From: Bacteroidota bacterium | Lineage (GTDB): Bacteria; Bacteroidota; Bacteroidia; Chitinophagales; Chitinophagaceae | Assembly: GCA_028875875.1 (NCBI GenBank) | Contig: JAGWUV010000015.1 | Location: forward strand, 1 to 64,000 | DNA length: 64,000 bases | Direction: 5' to 3' | Shown here: piece by piece, positions 27,022 through 36,282 of the stretch | Layout of the letters: each line of letters opens with the position of its first letter | Numbering within the stretch: the first letter of the stretch is position 1 | The notes under the pieces: model-generated | Told to the model about the DNA's origin: nothing | What the model saw: the letters and a program-made list of their open reading frames with translations, nothing else | Database searches by the model: none | Translations under genes and position numbers: made by a program

Positions 27022-28323
27022 TTATTTTCTCATTCGGGGTGCTAAGTCTATTACACAACGGAAACCGATGTAAGATTTTGCTGTGTCTTGATATTCAAAT
27101 ACCCTGGTACTTGTTTGCAGGAAGTAGCCAACATCTTTCCAGCTACCACCTCTTACTACTTTACGCTTCATTAAAGGAGGATCAGAATCCTTTGCATCCC
27201 ATCTTACGTCGGGACTCATATCAGACATAAAATTGTAAGCACTTTCGCTGAAAAGAGAGCTGGTCCATTCAGCAACGTTTCCAGACATATTGTATAATCC
27301 GTAATCATTAGGCCAGTACGCATCTGCACGAACAGTGTAGAATCCGCCATCTTCAGCGTAATTACCACGACCTGGCTTAAAGTTGGCCAGTAAACAGCCT
27401 TTTTTATTTCTTAAGTAGTAGTTACCCCAAGGAAACATGGAGTTAGTACGGCCACCTCTTGCAGCGTATTCCCACTCTGCTTCGCTTGGCAAGCGATAGT
27501 CACTTTCAACTGCCATTTTTTTCTTTTCTAAAGCGGCATTCTGAATATGGGTTCTCCAGTGGCAGAAAGCAACTGCTTGTTTCCAGTTTACGCCAACAAC
27601 AGGATAGTTACCAAATGCAGGGTGAGAGAAATATCTTTTGGTCATTGGTTCATTATAGGAATAAGAAAAGTCTCTCATCCAAACCAAAGTATCAGGATAA
27701 ATTTTTTGATTATATCTTTTGATGAATTTGTTTCTGGCCATTCCGGCATTCTCTCTTTTTGCAGCTTCTGCAAGATCGAAAGTTTCTACACGGTAGATAA
27801 GTTTATCGGGATCGATATCTGCCTTCCCATATAATCTGTTATCAGGAGCAAGAATCAATTTATTGCCTAATTTTTCAAGATTGCTGGCATCATACTTTAT
27901 TGTTCTTGCCTTAACCCAATCAATGGCAATTGCAGAATCGCCACCATTTCCTGAAGCACCGGCAGAAGATTTATAATAACCCAGCTCTTTAGCTGCAAGT
28001 GAATCTCTTACCCAATATACAAATTGGCGATAATCGTTATTGGTAATTTCAGTAGCATCCATCCAAAAACCTGGAATTGATACCTGCCTGTTTCTTGCGG
28101 AGTAGTTGTAATTCACATCTTCATCGCTGGGGCCCATATGAAAGGTTCCGGGTGGAATATATACCATTCCCCTGGGCTTACCCATGCTTTGCTTTGCTGA
28201 AGGTGCAACACCGTGCAGTTGTCCGTCATCCAACGGATTTTTGCTTTTCCCTTTTTTAAAACAGGAAGCAAATGTTAACATAAATGCCAACAACAAAAGC
28301 TGATTAAAGCGGTTCTTCATCAT
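27022..28323 (-). CDS. gldK: Type IX secretion / gliding lipoprotein GldK
   Basis: About 433 residues from the ATG at 28323 (28320 is an equal alternative; an upstream TTG lies too close to the promoter). GldK (PorK) is an outer-membrane lipoprotein that forms the large periplasmic ring with GldN. The lipobox is FASCFKK. A formylglycine-generating-enzyme-like (SUMF/FGE) fold follows: GMVYIPPGTFHMG, FWMDATEITNNDYRQF, VVGVNWKQAVAFCHWR, YRLPSEAEWEYAARGG and VVRGGSWKD. The fold is structural here; catalysis is not known for GldK. First gene of the cluster, with its own promoter. Confidence 0.97.
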   Translation of the reverse strand: MMKNRFNQLLLLAFMLTFASCFKKGKSKNPLDDGQLHGVAPSAKQSMGKPRGMVYIPPGTFHMGPSDEDVNYNYSARNRQVSIPGFWMDATEITNNDYRQFVYWVRDSLAAKELGYYKSSAGASGNGGDSAIAIDWVKARTIKYDASNLEKLGNKLILAPDNRLYGKADIDPDKLIYRVETFDLAEAAKRENAGMARNKFIKRYNQKIYPDTLVWMRDFSYSYNEPMTKRYFSHPAFGNYPVVGVNWKQAVAFCHWRTHIQNAALEKKKMAVESDYRLPSEAEWEYAARGGRTNSMFPWGNYYLRNKKGCLLANFKPGRGNYAEDGGFYTVRADAYWPNDYGLYNMSGNVAEWTSSLFSESAYNFMSDMSPDVRWDAKDSDPPLMKRKVVRGGSWKDVGYFLQTSTRVFEYQDTAKSYIGFRCVIDLAPRMRK

Positions 28324-28345
28324 ATAATCAATTATCAAGTAAAAA

Positions 28346-28374
28346 CAAATATAAGGTGAAAATTAGCAGTCAAA
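28346..28374 (-). promoter_or_regulatory. Bacteroidota-type promoter of gldKLMN
   Basis: On the minus strand TTTG (28374-28371) is followed after exactly 17 bases by TATATTTG (28353-28346), a full match to the phylum's -33 TTTG / -7 TAnnTTTG consensus. Transcription would start around 28339, giving a very short leader before the gldK ATG. Only a minor shift of the start would make the message leaderless. Confidence 0.7.
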
Positions 28375-28478
28375 CCAATTTTCATCATTAGTTTCATCCA
28401 AATTTCACAATAGGGGTAAATATCAGCTCTATAGGCAAATATGTTATGAGCTTTCCTTAGGGACAGATTAAGTTGAAG

Positions 28479-30533
28479 CTAAAGTAAGTAATTTCCTGTT
28501 ACATAATCGCAAAATTCCTGAAAATTTGTTAAAGGCCTATGGCAAGAGTAATTTTTACAAAGGAAGAACTGTGTTTCAGCTGCTTTGCCTCTGCCTTTTA
28601 ACAAAGGAAAAGTTTCGTTTGCATCATTGCTTACCTGTAAAACTTTATTAGGCAAATACAGTTTCAAAAATGGCTTAATGAAGCTTTCTGCTTTTGGGCC
28701 AACGAAAACAATCTCGTTAATTCCTGCCGTCACTATTTGTATGGCCGAAGCCCATACACCAAATGAGGTAGGATATTTTACCGCTGCTCCACCAATAGAT
28801 TGCAACATTTTTTCAAAACGCAGATACCAGTCTTTCCTGTCGAACAGTATTGATAAATACAGCAGATTTACAGCCATGGTAGCATTACCACTTGGTGTTG
28901 CACCATCATATACTTCCTTTTTACGTACAATCACATCTTGCTGATTGTTGTGAGTGAAATAGAAAAACCCGCTTTCTTCTTCCCCAAAACTTTCAATCAC
29001 CCACTCGGTTAATTTTTTTGCCTTGAGTAAGCACTCAAGATCACCAGTAATTTCCTGAAGATGGATATAAGCCTGGATGAGATAGGCATAATCATCTAAA
29101 AAAGCAGGTATCCTGGCCTCACCATTTTTATACGTATGTTTCCAATGACCAGTCCCCTGGCTAAATTTCATTTCCAAAAACCGCATATTCTTCAGCGCCA
29201 GTTCTTTCAGTGATGCTTCTCCCAATGCGGCATAGGCTTTACTAAAAGCTATATTCATTAAAGCATTCCACCCCAAGAGTATTTTATCATCCAGCTGCGG
29301 CCGAACTCTTTTACTTCTAACATCAAATAACAGCTGCCTGCTTTTATCAAGCTGCTCCTGTAACTGAATTGCATCCAAATTGTTCTCTGTTGCAAAAGAT
29401 GACAATGGCTGCAAAACCCGCAGGATATTGGCATGTTCCCAATTTCCCTCATCAGATACATCATAATAACTGCAAAAGATATCAGCATCTGTGCTAAGTA
29501 TTTCTACTATCTCAGACTTGTTCCATGTGTAAAACTTGCCTTCCACACCCTCGCTGTCTGCGTCTAATGCACTATAAAAACCAAATTCATCACTCATTAG
29601 CTCTCTTTGCACAAAAGCTGCGGTTTCCCGAATAGCCCTTGCATATAGCTCTTTTTGAGTAAGCTGGTATGCTTCAGATAGCACTCCTATCAGCAAAGCA
29701 TTATCGTACAGCATTTTCTCAAAATGTGGTGCCAGCCATTGTGCATCGGTGCTATAACGTGCAAAACCTCCACCCAACTGATCGTAAATACCTCCCTCTA
29801 TCATTTTATCAAGGCTCAAAAGGGCTTGTTGCAAAGCCACTTCATTTTTTGTTTGATGATAATGACGAAGTAAAAATTGTATAGAAAAAGTTTGAGGGAA
29901 CTTAGGTGCTTTACCAAAGCCTCCCCATGCAGCATCGGCCTGCTGCAAAATGTTGCTGGCAATTTGTGCTACATTTTCTTCTGTGAAGAAGGAAGGTTTT
30001 GATGCACCATTCTTCTCAAGTCCGAAAAAATTAGCAGCATGGATATGTTCTGTCAGGTTTTCCGCCTGGGCAAGTATTTCGTTTTTTCTTTCTGAATAAG
30101 CTTTGTAAATGCCGTTGAGCACATCTTTCCAACTCATCCTGTTATATGCAGCAACCGGCGGAAAATAAGTGCCTCCATAAAACGGTTTCCCTTCAGGGGT
30201 AAGAAAAACATTCAATGGCCATCCACCGCTTCCGGTAATTGCCTGAACAGCATCCATATATATGTGATCAAGATCCGGCCGTTCTTCCCTGTCAATCTTA
30301 ATATTAATAAAAAAACGATTCATTACTGCAGCGGTTTCTTCATCTTCAAAGCTTTCCTTTTCCATTACATGGCACCAATGACAAGCGGCATAACCAATAC
30401 TAACCAAAATGGGTTTGTCTTCCTTCCGTGCTTTCTCTAATGCTTCTTCGCTCCAGGGATACCATTCTACAGGATTATGTGCATGTTGAAGCAGGTAAGG
30501 ACTTGTTTCGTTGATCAGCCTGTTAGTATGCAT
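28479..30533 (-). CDS. YyaL-like thioredoxin-domain protein (DUF255)
   Basis: 684 residues, the normal size of the YyaL / SPATA20 family. The N-terminal thioredoxin-fold domain (residues 1-165) holds the CHWC motif within [16 protein letters not shown] and the [25 protein letters not shown] segment. The rest is an alpha/alpha-toroid like those of glycoside-processing epimerases ([42 protein letters not shown]-like helix). The biochemical role of the family is unknown. Its own transcript is bounded by a terminator to its right. Confidence 0.93.
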   Translation of the reverse strand: MHTNRLINETSPYLLQHAHNPVEWYPWSEEALEKARKEDKPILVSIGYAACHWCHVMEKESFEDEETAAVMNRFFINIKIDREERPDLDHIYMDAVQAITGSGGWPLNVFLTPEGKPFYGGTYFPPVAAYNRMSWKDVLNGIYKAYSERKNEILAQAENLTEHIHAANFFGLEKNGASKPSFFTEENVAQIASNILQQADAAWGGFGKAPKFPQTFSIQFLLRHYHQTKNEVALQQALLSLDKMIEGGIYDQLGGGFARYSTDAQWLAPHFEKMLYDNALLIGVLSEAYQLTQKELYARAIRETAAFVQRELMSDEFGFYSALDADSEGVEGKFYTWNKSEIVEILSTDADIFCSYYDVSDEGNWEHANILRVLQPLSSFATENNLDAIQLQEQLDKSRQLLFDVRSKRVRPQLDDKILLGWNALMNIAFSKAYAALGEASLKELALKNMRFLEMKFSQGTGHWKHTYKNGEARIPAFLDDYAYLIQAYIHLQEITGDLECLLKAKKLTEWVIESFGEEESGFFYFTHNNQQDVIVRKKEVYDGATPSGNATMAVNLLYLSILFDRKDWYLRFEKMLQSIGGAAVKYPTSFGVWASAIQIVTAGINEIVFVGPKAESFIKPFLKLYLPNKVLQVSNDANETFPLLKGRGKAAETQFFLCKNYSCHRPLTNFQEFCDYVTGNYLL

Positions 30534-30558
30534 AAATTGTAAGATGAGTTATAAATAA

Positions 30559-30583
30559 AAACCCTTCGGCTTTCGAAGGGTTC
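30559..30583 (-). terminator. Terminator after the uroporphyrinogen-III synthase gene
   Basis: AACCCTTCG pairs with CGAAGGGTT around a five-base loop; on the minus strand it is followed by TTTTATTT. It ends the DUF4271/hemD-like transcript before the YyaL gene. Confidence 0.88.
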
Positions 30584-30609
30584 ATAAATTTTATTTTAAG
30601 ACAAGCCTT

Positions 30610-31407
30610 TTATTTCTTTTTTGTATGGACCGCTAAAAACTGGTCCAGCGCTGCTACCATGCTTGGTGCCTGTGGAGCAGGCGCTTTAATACCTAATTCA
30701 AGACCCGCCTCTTCAATTGCCTTAAAAGTGTTTTGGCCAAAAGCACCAACCACCACTCCGTTTTGTTTGAATTTAGGATAATTATCAAATAAACTCTTTA
30801 CACCACTTGGAGTAAAGAAACAAATAACATCGAATACAGTTTTGTCGATCACTTCTTTAATATCATTACTCACAGTGCGATACATGAAGGCCAGCTGAAA
30901 CTCACATTTGTTATTCTTCAACCAGTTCACAATTTCATTATCCTGCTGGTTCTCACTGCATACATAAAGAATACGTTCATTTTCCTTATGCTTATTAATC
31001 ACATCAAACAGACTTTTATTCGTACCATCAGCACCATAAAAAACCTTACGCTTCCTGTACAGTATAAATTTCTGAAGATATAAAGCAACAGCTTCAGTAA
31101 TGCAGAAATACTTCGTATCCTGGCTTATGGTAATTTTCATTTCTTCGCACATACGGAAAAAATGATCAATAGCGTTTCTGCTTGTAAATACCACAGCGGT
31201 AAAACTGGCAATATCAATTTTTTGTTTTCTGAATTCCCTTGCAGGAATACCTTCCAGTTTTATGAAAGGATGGAACACCAGCTCAACATTGTATTTACGC
31301 TCCAATTCAAAATAGGGCGATTTTTCACTTTCTGGCCTGGGCTGAGAAATCAAAATTCGCTTGACTGTTTTTGCAGTGCCTGAACTTTTGCTTTCGTTTT
31401 TTACCAT
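30610..31407 (-). CDS. Uroporphyrinogen-III synthase (HemD) family protein
   Basis: 265 residues with the two-domain Rossmann-like fold of HemD, which closes hydroxymethylbilane to uroporphyrinogen III in haem synthesis. Segments supporting this: KRILISQPRPESEKSPYFEL, FTAVVFTSRNAIDHFF, NERILYVCSENQQDNEIVNWL, FDVICFFTPSGVKSLFDNY and VVGAFGQNTFKAIEEAGL. HemD sequences diverge strongly, so function is from fold and context: it is preceded by a DUF4271 gene, a pairing I recall from other Bacteroidota, and HemW is encoded close by on the other strand. Confidence 0.82.
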   Translation of the reverse strand: MVKNESKSSGTAKTVKRILISQPRPESEKSPYFELERKYNVELVFHPFIKLEGIPAREFRKQKIDIASFTAVVFTSRNAIDHFFRMCEEMKITISQDTKYFCITEAVALYLQKFILYRKRKVFYGADGTNKSLFDVINKHKENERILYVCSENQQDNEIVNWLKNNKCEFQLAFMYRTVSNDIKEVIDKTVFDVICFFTPSGVKSLFDNYPKFKQNGVVVGAFGQNTFKAIEEAGLELGIKAPAPQAPSMVAALDQFLAVHTKKK

Positions 31408-31440
31408 GCTGTTTGCTCTGTAATTGTTCTGAAATTAAAA

Positions 31441-32496
31441 TCAAACAGACCTTCCCATGTAATTAATTACAAATTTGAGTATTAACAGCAGGGGCAAGAT
31501 CTCGACGGCACAAAGGTAAAGGAAAAAATTCAAGGCACTCACTTTCAGGTCTCTGCGAATAGTACCTAAACTAGCGATATACCGGTATAAAAATAATAAG
31601 CCGATCATTGAGGCTGATAGTGTAAGCACAATGCCAGTGATACCATTTTGAGAAAAAGCCAGGATTAAAAGAAAGGGGATTAAAACAATTCCAATGATTT
31701 TATTTAATAAAAAAACGATAAAGATATATGTGTTGGCAGCCTCTCTGACATTAAAAATCCATCCGGAAAAAAGCAGGAAAATATATTTCAGAAAATATAC
31801 GCCGCCCAACACGGCAGCACCATACAAAATGAGCCACCAAATAAAAACACCCGGAAAAAAATAACGGTGAGCAATTAACCCGATATAAACACCGCCACAG
31901 ATAACAAATAAAATATTAAAAAGAAAGGAAGCAAGATTGTTTTGCAAAAGCTGGTCACGGGTTTGTTTTTGCCTGAAAGAGGTTTGAAAGAACAACTGGA
32001 AAATGCTATTAAAATATTTAGGGAATAAAGCCTTTACAATTCCTGCAAATAAAACAATCCCGGCCAGCAGATAAAACAAATCATCTTTAGATTCCATGGG
32101 CTTTTCCTGCATCAGCATATAAGCCGGAAGCTTTCCAAAAGGCAAATAAGGTATTGGCAAAATAGCGCCATAAGTTGATGTATCAATGGTTGGCATTTTA
32201 GTTTTCAGTGCAATTTTATTCAACGAATCTTTTCGCAAAGAATCCGCAAGGTGCAATGCCTGAAGCGAGTCTGTCATCTTTAAAGAATCAACCATCAGCA
32301 ATTTTGCTACCGTGTCTGCAACCGAAGCAGGAACAGAATCTCTCTTCACCTGAACCATTTTCTTCATTGAAGGCGTTCTAACAATCCTTGCAGCCCTCGC
32401 TGTTTCGGGTTGTGCCCGGAGGCCTGAGTCTGTTTGCGACAAACCATGCACAAATAACGCAATACAAAAAAGTAATATGCCTACAATTTTTTTCAA
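31441..32496 (-). CDS. DUF4271 membrane protein
   Basis: About 351 residues. There is no early ATG, so it starts at TTG 32496 (a signal-peptide-like KKIVGILLFCIALFVHGLS follows) or TTG 32514. A TATTTTTG element lies across 32512-32519 on the same strand; if that is the -7 box, only the 32496 start is possible. Residues 45-130 are polar, with a repeated DSL pattern; the C-terminal half has six to seven membrane helices typical of DUF4271. Function unknown; it precedes the HemD-family gene by 33 bases. Confidence 0.8.
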   Translation of the reverse strand: MKKIVGILLFCIALFVHGLSQTDSGLRAQPETARAARIVRTPSMKKMVQVKRDSVPASVADTVAKLLMVDSLKMTDSLQALHLADSLRKDSLNKIALKTKMPTIDTSTYGAILPIPYLPFGKLPAYMLMQEKPMESKDDLFYLLAGIVLFAGIVKALFPKYFNSIFQLFFQTSFRQKQTRDQLLQNNLASFLFNILFVICGGVYIGLIAHRYFFPGVFIWWLILYGAAVLGGVYFLKYIFLLFSGWIFNVREAANTYIFIVFLLNKIIGIVLIPFLLILAFSQNGITGIVLTLSASMIGLLFLYRYIASLGTIRRDLKVSALNFFLYLCAVEILPLLLILKFVINYMGRSV

Positions 32497-32620
32497 CGGA
32501 ACGATTTGTGGCAAAAATAAGTGTTATCGATGCAGGCATCGTTGGTCGTTACTTTTTTTATCTGCTTAAATCGAAGTAACTGTTCAGCGATACCGTAAAT
32601 TTGCTGTTTATCATTAATCA

Positions 32621-33754
32621 ATGGCAGGTATTTACATTCATATTCCTTTTTGCAGAAAAGCCTGTCATTACTGTAATTTTCATTTCTCCACTTCTCATCA
32701 ATCACTTCCTGCCGTTATCAATGCTATTATTCAGGAAATTGAAATGAGGAAAGATTACCTCTCTGAACCGGTAGAAACAATTTATTTTGGAGGTGGTACA
32801 CCATCTATTTGCCATGCATCTGATATTGAAAGAATACTACAAACCATTCGTAATTTATTTATCGTGAAGGAAAATGCAGAGATTACCCTCGAAGCTAACC
32901 CTGATGATATTTCCGCAGAAAAAGCAATACAATGGAAAAACAGCGGCATCAACAGGCTAAGTATAGGCATACAATCCTTCCATGAAGAAGATTTACAATG
33001 GATGAACAGGGCACACTCAGCAGCTCAAGCCATTGAATCTATCAAAACCGTTCAGCAGTGCGGCTTTCATAACATCACCATAGATCTCATCTACGGTACA
33101 CCGGTTCTTTCAGATGAACAATGGGAAAGAAATGTTACAACTGCTATTCAACTAAACATACCACACATCTCCTGCTATGCCTTAACCGTTGAACCAAAAA
33201 CCGCCTTGGATATGATGATCCGGCAAAAGAAGAAAGAAGACGTGAATACTGATCAACAGGCGATCCATTTTGAAAAATTGATGCAATGGCTGAATGCAGC
33301 AGGATATGAGCATTACGAGATCTCTAATTTTGCAAAGCCGGGTTACAGGAGCAAACACAACAGCAATTACTGGAAAGGTGTGCATTACCTGGGCATCGGC
33401 CCCTCGGCGCATTCCTTTAACGGAGCAACCAGGCATTGGAATGTTGCCAATAATGCCCTGTATATTCAAAACATGAATGACGGAATCCTTCCTTCTGAAA
33501 CAGAAATATTAACCACTTTGCAGCAATTGAATGAGTATATCATGACGAGCCTTAGAACTATTGAAGGACTTTCTCTACTACACGTATCAGATCAATTTGG
33601 AAAAGATAAAAGAGCCGCAATTCTCTCAGCTGCCGGCAAATGGCTTTCTGCTTCACACATGATCCTGATTAATGAAACACTTCAACTTACCGATAGCGGA
33701 AAGTTTCTTGCCGATGGTATTGCTGCAGATATCTTTTTTCTTGAAGAAAACTAA
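32621..33754 (+). CDS. hemW: Radical SAM haem chaperone HemW
   Basis: 377 residues. The radical SAM cluster motif CxxxCxxC is visible in FCRKACHYCNFHF at residues 10-22, followed by IYFGGGTPS and the SAM-binding ITLEANPDD. HemW proteins, long misnamed as oxygen-independent coproporphyrinogen oxidases, bind haem and insert it into respiratory enzymes. The C-terminal HemW domain (YWKGVHYLGIGPSAHSFNG, LRTIEGLSL) is present. It is opposite in strand to the DUF4271/HemD pair and convergent with gpsA, ending three bases before it. Confidence 0.93.
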   Translation: MAGIYIHIPFCRKACHYCNFHFSTSHQSLPAVINAIIQEIEMRKDYLSEPVETIYFGGGTPSICHASDIERILQTIRNLFIVKENAEITLEANPDDISAEKAIQWKNSGINRLSIGIQSFHEEDLQWMNRAHSAAQAIESIKTVQQCGFHNITIDLIYGTPVLSDEQWERNVTTAIQLNIPHISCYALTVEPKTALDMMIRQKKKEDVNTDQQAIHFEKLMQWLNAAGYEHYEISNFAKPGYRSKHNSNYWKGVHYLGIGPSAHSFNGATRHWNVANNALYIQNMNDGILPSETEILTTLQQLNEYIMTSLRTIEGLSLLHVSDQFGKDKRAAILSAAGKWLSASHMILINETLQLTDSGKFLADGIAADIFFLEEN

Positions 33755-33757
33755 AGC

Positions 33758-34771
33758 CTAACGAAGCAAGGCTTCAATCGTAGCAAATCCTTCAGCAGCA
33801 GGAATCCTTCTCCACAATATCTTGTAAATAGTAGAAGCGATGGGCATTTCAGCCTTTACTTTCTGGTTCGTTTTGTAAATACACTTGCTGGCATTGTATC
33901 CTTCGGCCACCATATTCAATTCAAGTTGCGCAGCTTTTACGCTGTACCCTTTCCCGATCATATTACCAAATGTTCTGTTACGGCTGTACAATGAATAACA
34001 GGTAACCAGGAGATCGCCAAGATAAACAGAAGCTGCATAATTCACTGTTTTCCTTTCTTCGGCACAAGATGCATCATCAATAGGTACTTTCTTTAAAAAA
34101 TTACCCATTTCATTGGCTGCATTTGCAATGTAAACACTTAAAAAATTATCACCATATTCCAACCCGTGTGCTATACCTGCACCCAAAGCGTAAATATTTT
34201 TAAGCACCGCAGCATATTGTACGCCAATCACATCATGATTGGTTACCGTGTTGATATAATCTGTTTTGAAATGATTTGCTATTGCAGCCGCCATTGCCTC
34301 ATCCGTACCGGAAAATGTTAGGTAAGATAATTTTTCGGAAGCCACTTCCTCTGCATGGCAAGGCCCTAAAAGTGTGAAATAATTATTGAGCTTAACATGA
34401 AAATGTTCTTGCAGGTATTCATTCAACAACTGGTTATGCGAAGGCAATATACCTTTGATAGCAGACACAATTTTTTTATTCCTGAGAGACTGAGGCTTTA
34501 ATGAAGACAAGGCCTCTTCTGCATAAGCTGAAGGAACGGCAATGATAAGCACATCACTTTTAGAAACAACAGTATTAATGTTAGTGCTCATCCTCAGCTG
34601 AGATGGATTGAAATAGGCACTGCTCAGGTAATGAGGATTGTGTTTACGTTGTTTAAAGGAAGTAATAGATGAAGCATTACGTATCCACCAATGAATGGCA
34701 TTACCATTATCTGTTAAAATTTTTGCTAACGCTGTTGCCCAGCTACCGCTTCCTATAATTCCAAATTGCAT
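33758..34771 (-). CDS. gpsA: Glycerol-3-phosphate dehydrogenase [NAD(P)+]
   Basis: 337 residues. Reduces dihydroxyacetone phosphate to sn-glycerol-3-phosphate for phospholipid synthesis. The N-terminal Rossmann motif is IGSGSWATALAKIL; further motifs are IIAVPSAYAEEAL, SAIKGI, LLGPCHAEEVA, and the catalytic Lys in YAAVLKNIYALGAGIA. Length and order are standard. It stands alone; a terminator between 34832 and 34862 belongs to the efflux genes to its left in transcription order. Confidence 0.96.
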   Translation of the reverse strand: MQFGIIGSGSWATALAKILTDNGNAIHWWIRNASSITSFKQRKHNPHYLSSAYFNPSQLRMSTNINTVVSKSDVLIIAVPSAYAEEALSSLKPQSLRNKKIVSAIKGILPSHNQLLNEYLQEHFHVKLNNYFTLLGPCHAEEVASEKLSYLTFSGTDEAMAAAIANHFKTDYINTVTNHDVIGVQYAAVLKNIYALGAGIAHGLEYGDNFLSVYIANAANEMGNFLKKVPIDDASCAEERKTVNYAASVYLGDLLVTCYSLYSRNRTFGNMIGKGYSVKAAQLELNMVAEGYNASKCIYKTNQKVKAEMPIASTIYKILWRRIPAAEGFATIEALLR

Positions 34772-34831
34772 AGCCTTCTTTTACTGTTCGGTCTGCAAAC
34801 TTACAAACTATGCTGCCAATATTTTTCCTTA

Positions 34832-34862
34832 AAAAAAGAGGAAGTTTTCACTTCCTCTTTTT
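34832..34862 (-). terminator. Terminator of the TolC/adaptor operon
   Basis: AAAGAGGAAGT and ACTTCCTCTTT form an 11-bp stem around a short loop, with T tracts on both flanks. It directly adjoins the stop codon of the adaptor gene. Confidence 0.9.
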
Positions 34863-36233
34863 TTAAGATTTTTTCTTATCGTCGTAAAGTTTATCCTTGG
34901 GCACCACTTTTACTTTATCCCCTTCTTTCAAGGTTTTACTAACAGTAGTATAAGGGCCGGTAATAATTTCATCTCCCTCTTTCAAACCCTCGAGTATTTG
35001 AATGTAGTTTAAATCTTGTATACCTGTTTTCACTTTAATCTTTTTTACAGTTCCGTCTTTTTGCAGTGCAAAAACAACTTCTTCCGTATCATCTGAAGCA
35101 ACTGATTTGGTATCCTGTTGATTTGTATTATTGGCTTTTGACTGATCATCTTTCTTTTCAGCTGTACTCTTTCCGGCTTTATCACGGGTAGTAACTGCAT
35201 TTAAAGGTACACTTAACACATCTGTTTCAGTTCGGGTTTGAATATCTGCGCTGGCACTCATACCCGGACGAAAAGGGAAACTACCTTTTTTAATAAGATC
35301 CCTGTAAGTATCCAGGAACAACCGGATATGTACTTTATAATTGGTTACATCGGTTGAAGAGCTGCTGGTGGTTGCACTTGCATTGGTAACAGGATTTGCA
35401 ATTTTAAATACAACACCTTTGAATTTACGGTTGCTGTACGCATCAATTTCCACTATCGCCGTATCACCGATCTTAACTTTTGGAATATCATTTTCGCCAA
35501 CATCCACTTGGGTAACAATACTGTTCATATCTGCAATACGCATCATTTCCGTACCTACATTAAAACTATTGCCCGCAACACGCTCTCCTTTTTTTACGCT
35601 CATTAAACTGATCACGCCATCCATAGGTGCGGTAATGACGGTACGTGACAGGTCTTTATCAGCTTTAGCTAATTGTGCTTTGGCATTATCAATATTTGCC
35701 TGACCGCCTTTGATCCCCTGGATAGCCGCCTCATAATTGGCTTTAGCAGAGCGGTAACCTTGTTCGGCAGTTTCAAATTCCGAAGCACTGATCACTTTAT
35801 CACTCAAGAGTTTTTTCTGGCGGTTATAATTGGCCAATGCCTGATCTAAGGTAGCTTTTAAGCCCGCTAGTGAAGCTTCATTATTCGAAACCTGGGCCCT
35901 GGCCTGGTTCACGGCAGCTGCTACCTGGTCGCGTTGAGTTAAATATATATCAGCATATATCTTTGCTAATACTTCTCCTTTTTTTACAGTATCGCCTTCA
36001 TCAACATTCAGGGCTACGATTTCCCCGCTTATATCAGGACTTACTTTAACTTCTACTTCCGGATAAACTTTACCACTGGCATTCACAGTTTCAATAATGG
36101 TACGCTTGGCAGCCTTTTCGGTTGATACTTTAACACCCTCATCTTTACCTATTATTCCCGCCGCTTTTAATCCGAATAACCCTCCTAATAACACAACCAC
36201 ACCAATAATGATCCACAATAATGTTTTATTCAT
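34863..36233 (-). CDS. Efflux periplasmic adaptor subunit (MacA/HlyD type)
   Basis: About 456 residues from the ATG at 36233. Membrane fusion protein linking an inner-membrane pump to a TolC channel. One N-terminal helix (residues 3-22), a lipoyl/barrel-sandwich half (GEIVALNVDEGDTVKKGEVLAKI), a long coiled-coil hairpin (about 95-180, VNQARAQVSNNEASLAG...), the second lipoyl half (VITAPMDGVISLMSVKKGERV) and beta-barrel domains. A Lys/Ser/Asn-rich insert (near residues 355-385) interrupts the membrane-proximal domain. It follows tolC; the pump gene is missing here. Confidence 0.92.
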   Translation of the reverse strand: MNKTLLWIIIGVVVLLGGLFGLKAAGIIGKDEGVKVSTEKAAKRTIIETVNASGKVYPEVEVKVSPDISGEIVALNVDEGDTVKKGEVLAKIYADIYLTQRDQVAAAVNQARAQVSNNEASLAGLKATLDQALANYNRQKKLLSDKVISASEFETAEQGYRSAKANYEAAIQGIKGGQANIDNAKAQLAKADKDLSRTVITAPMDGVISLMSVKKGERVAGNSFNVGTEMMRIADMNSIVTQVDVGENDIPKVKIGDTAIVEIDAYSNRKFKGVVFKIANPVTNASATTSSSSTDVTNYKVHIRLFLDTYRDLIKKGSFPFRPGMSASADIQTRTETDVLSVPLNAVTTRDKAGKSTAEKKDDQSKANNTNQQDTKSVASDDTEEVVFALQKDGTVKKIKVKTGIQDLNYIQILEGLKEGDEIITGPYTTVSKTLKEGDKVKVVPKDKLYDDKKKS

Positions 36234-36282
36234 AAAAAGGAATTTCAATTGTTAGTTTATCTGTTCTGCATGTACAGCAGTA

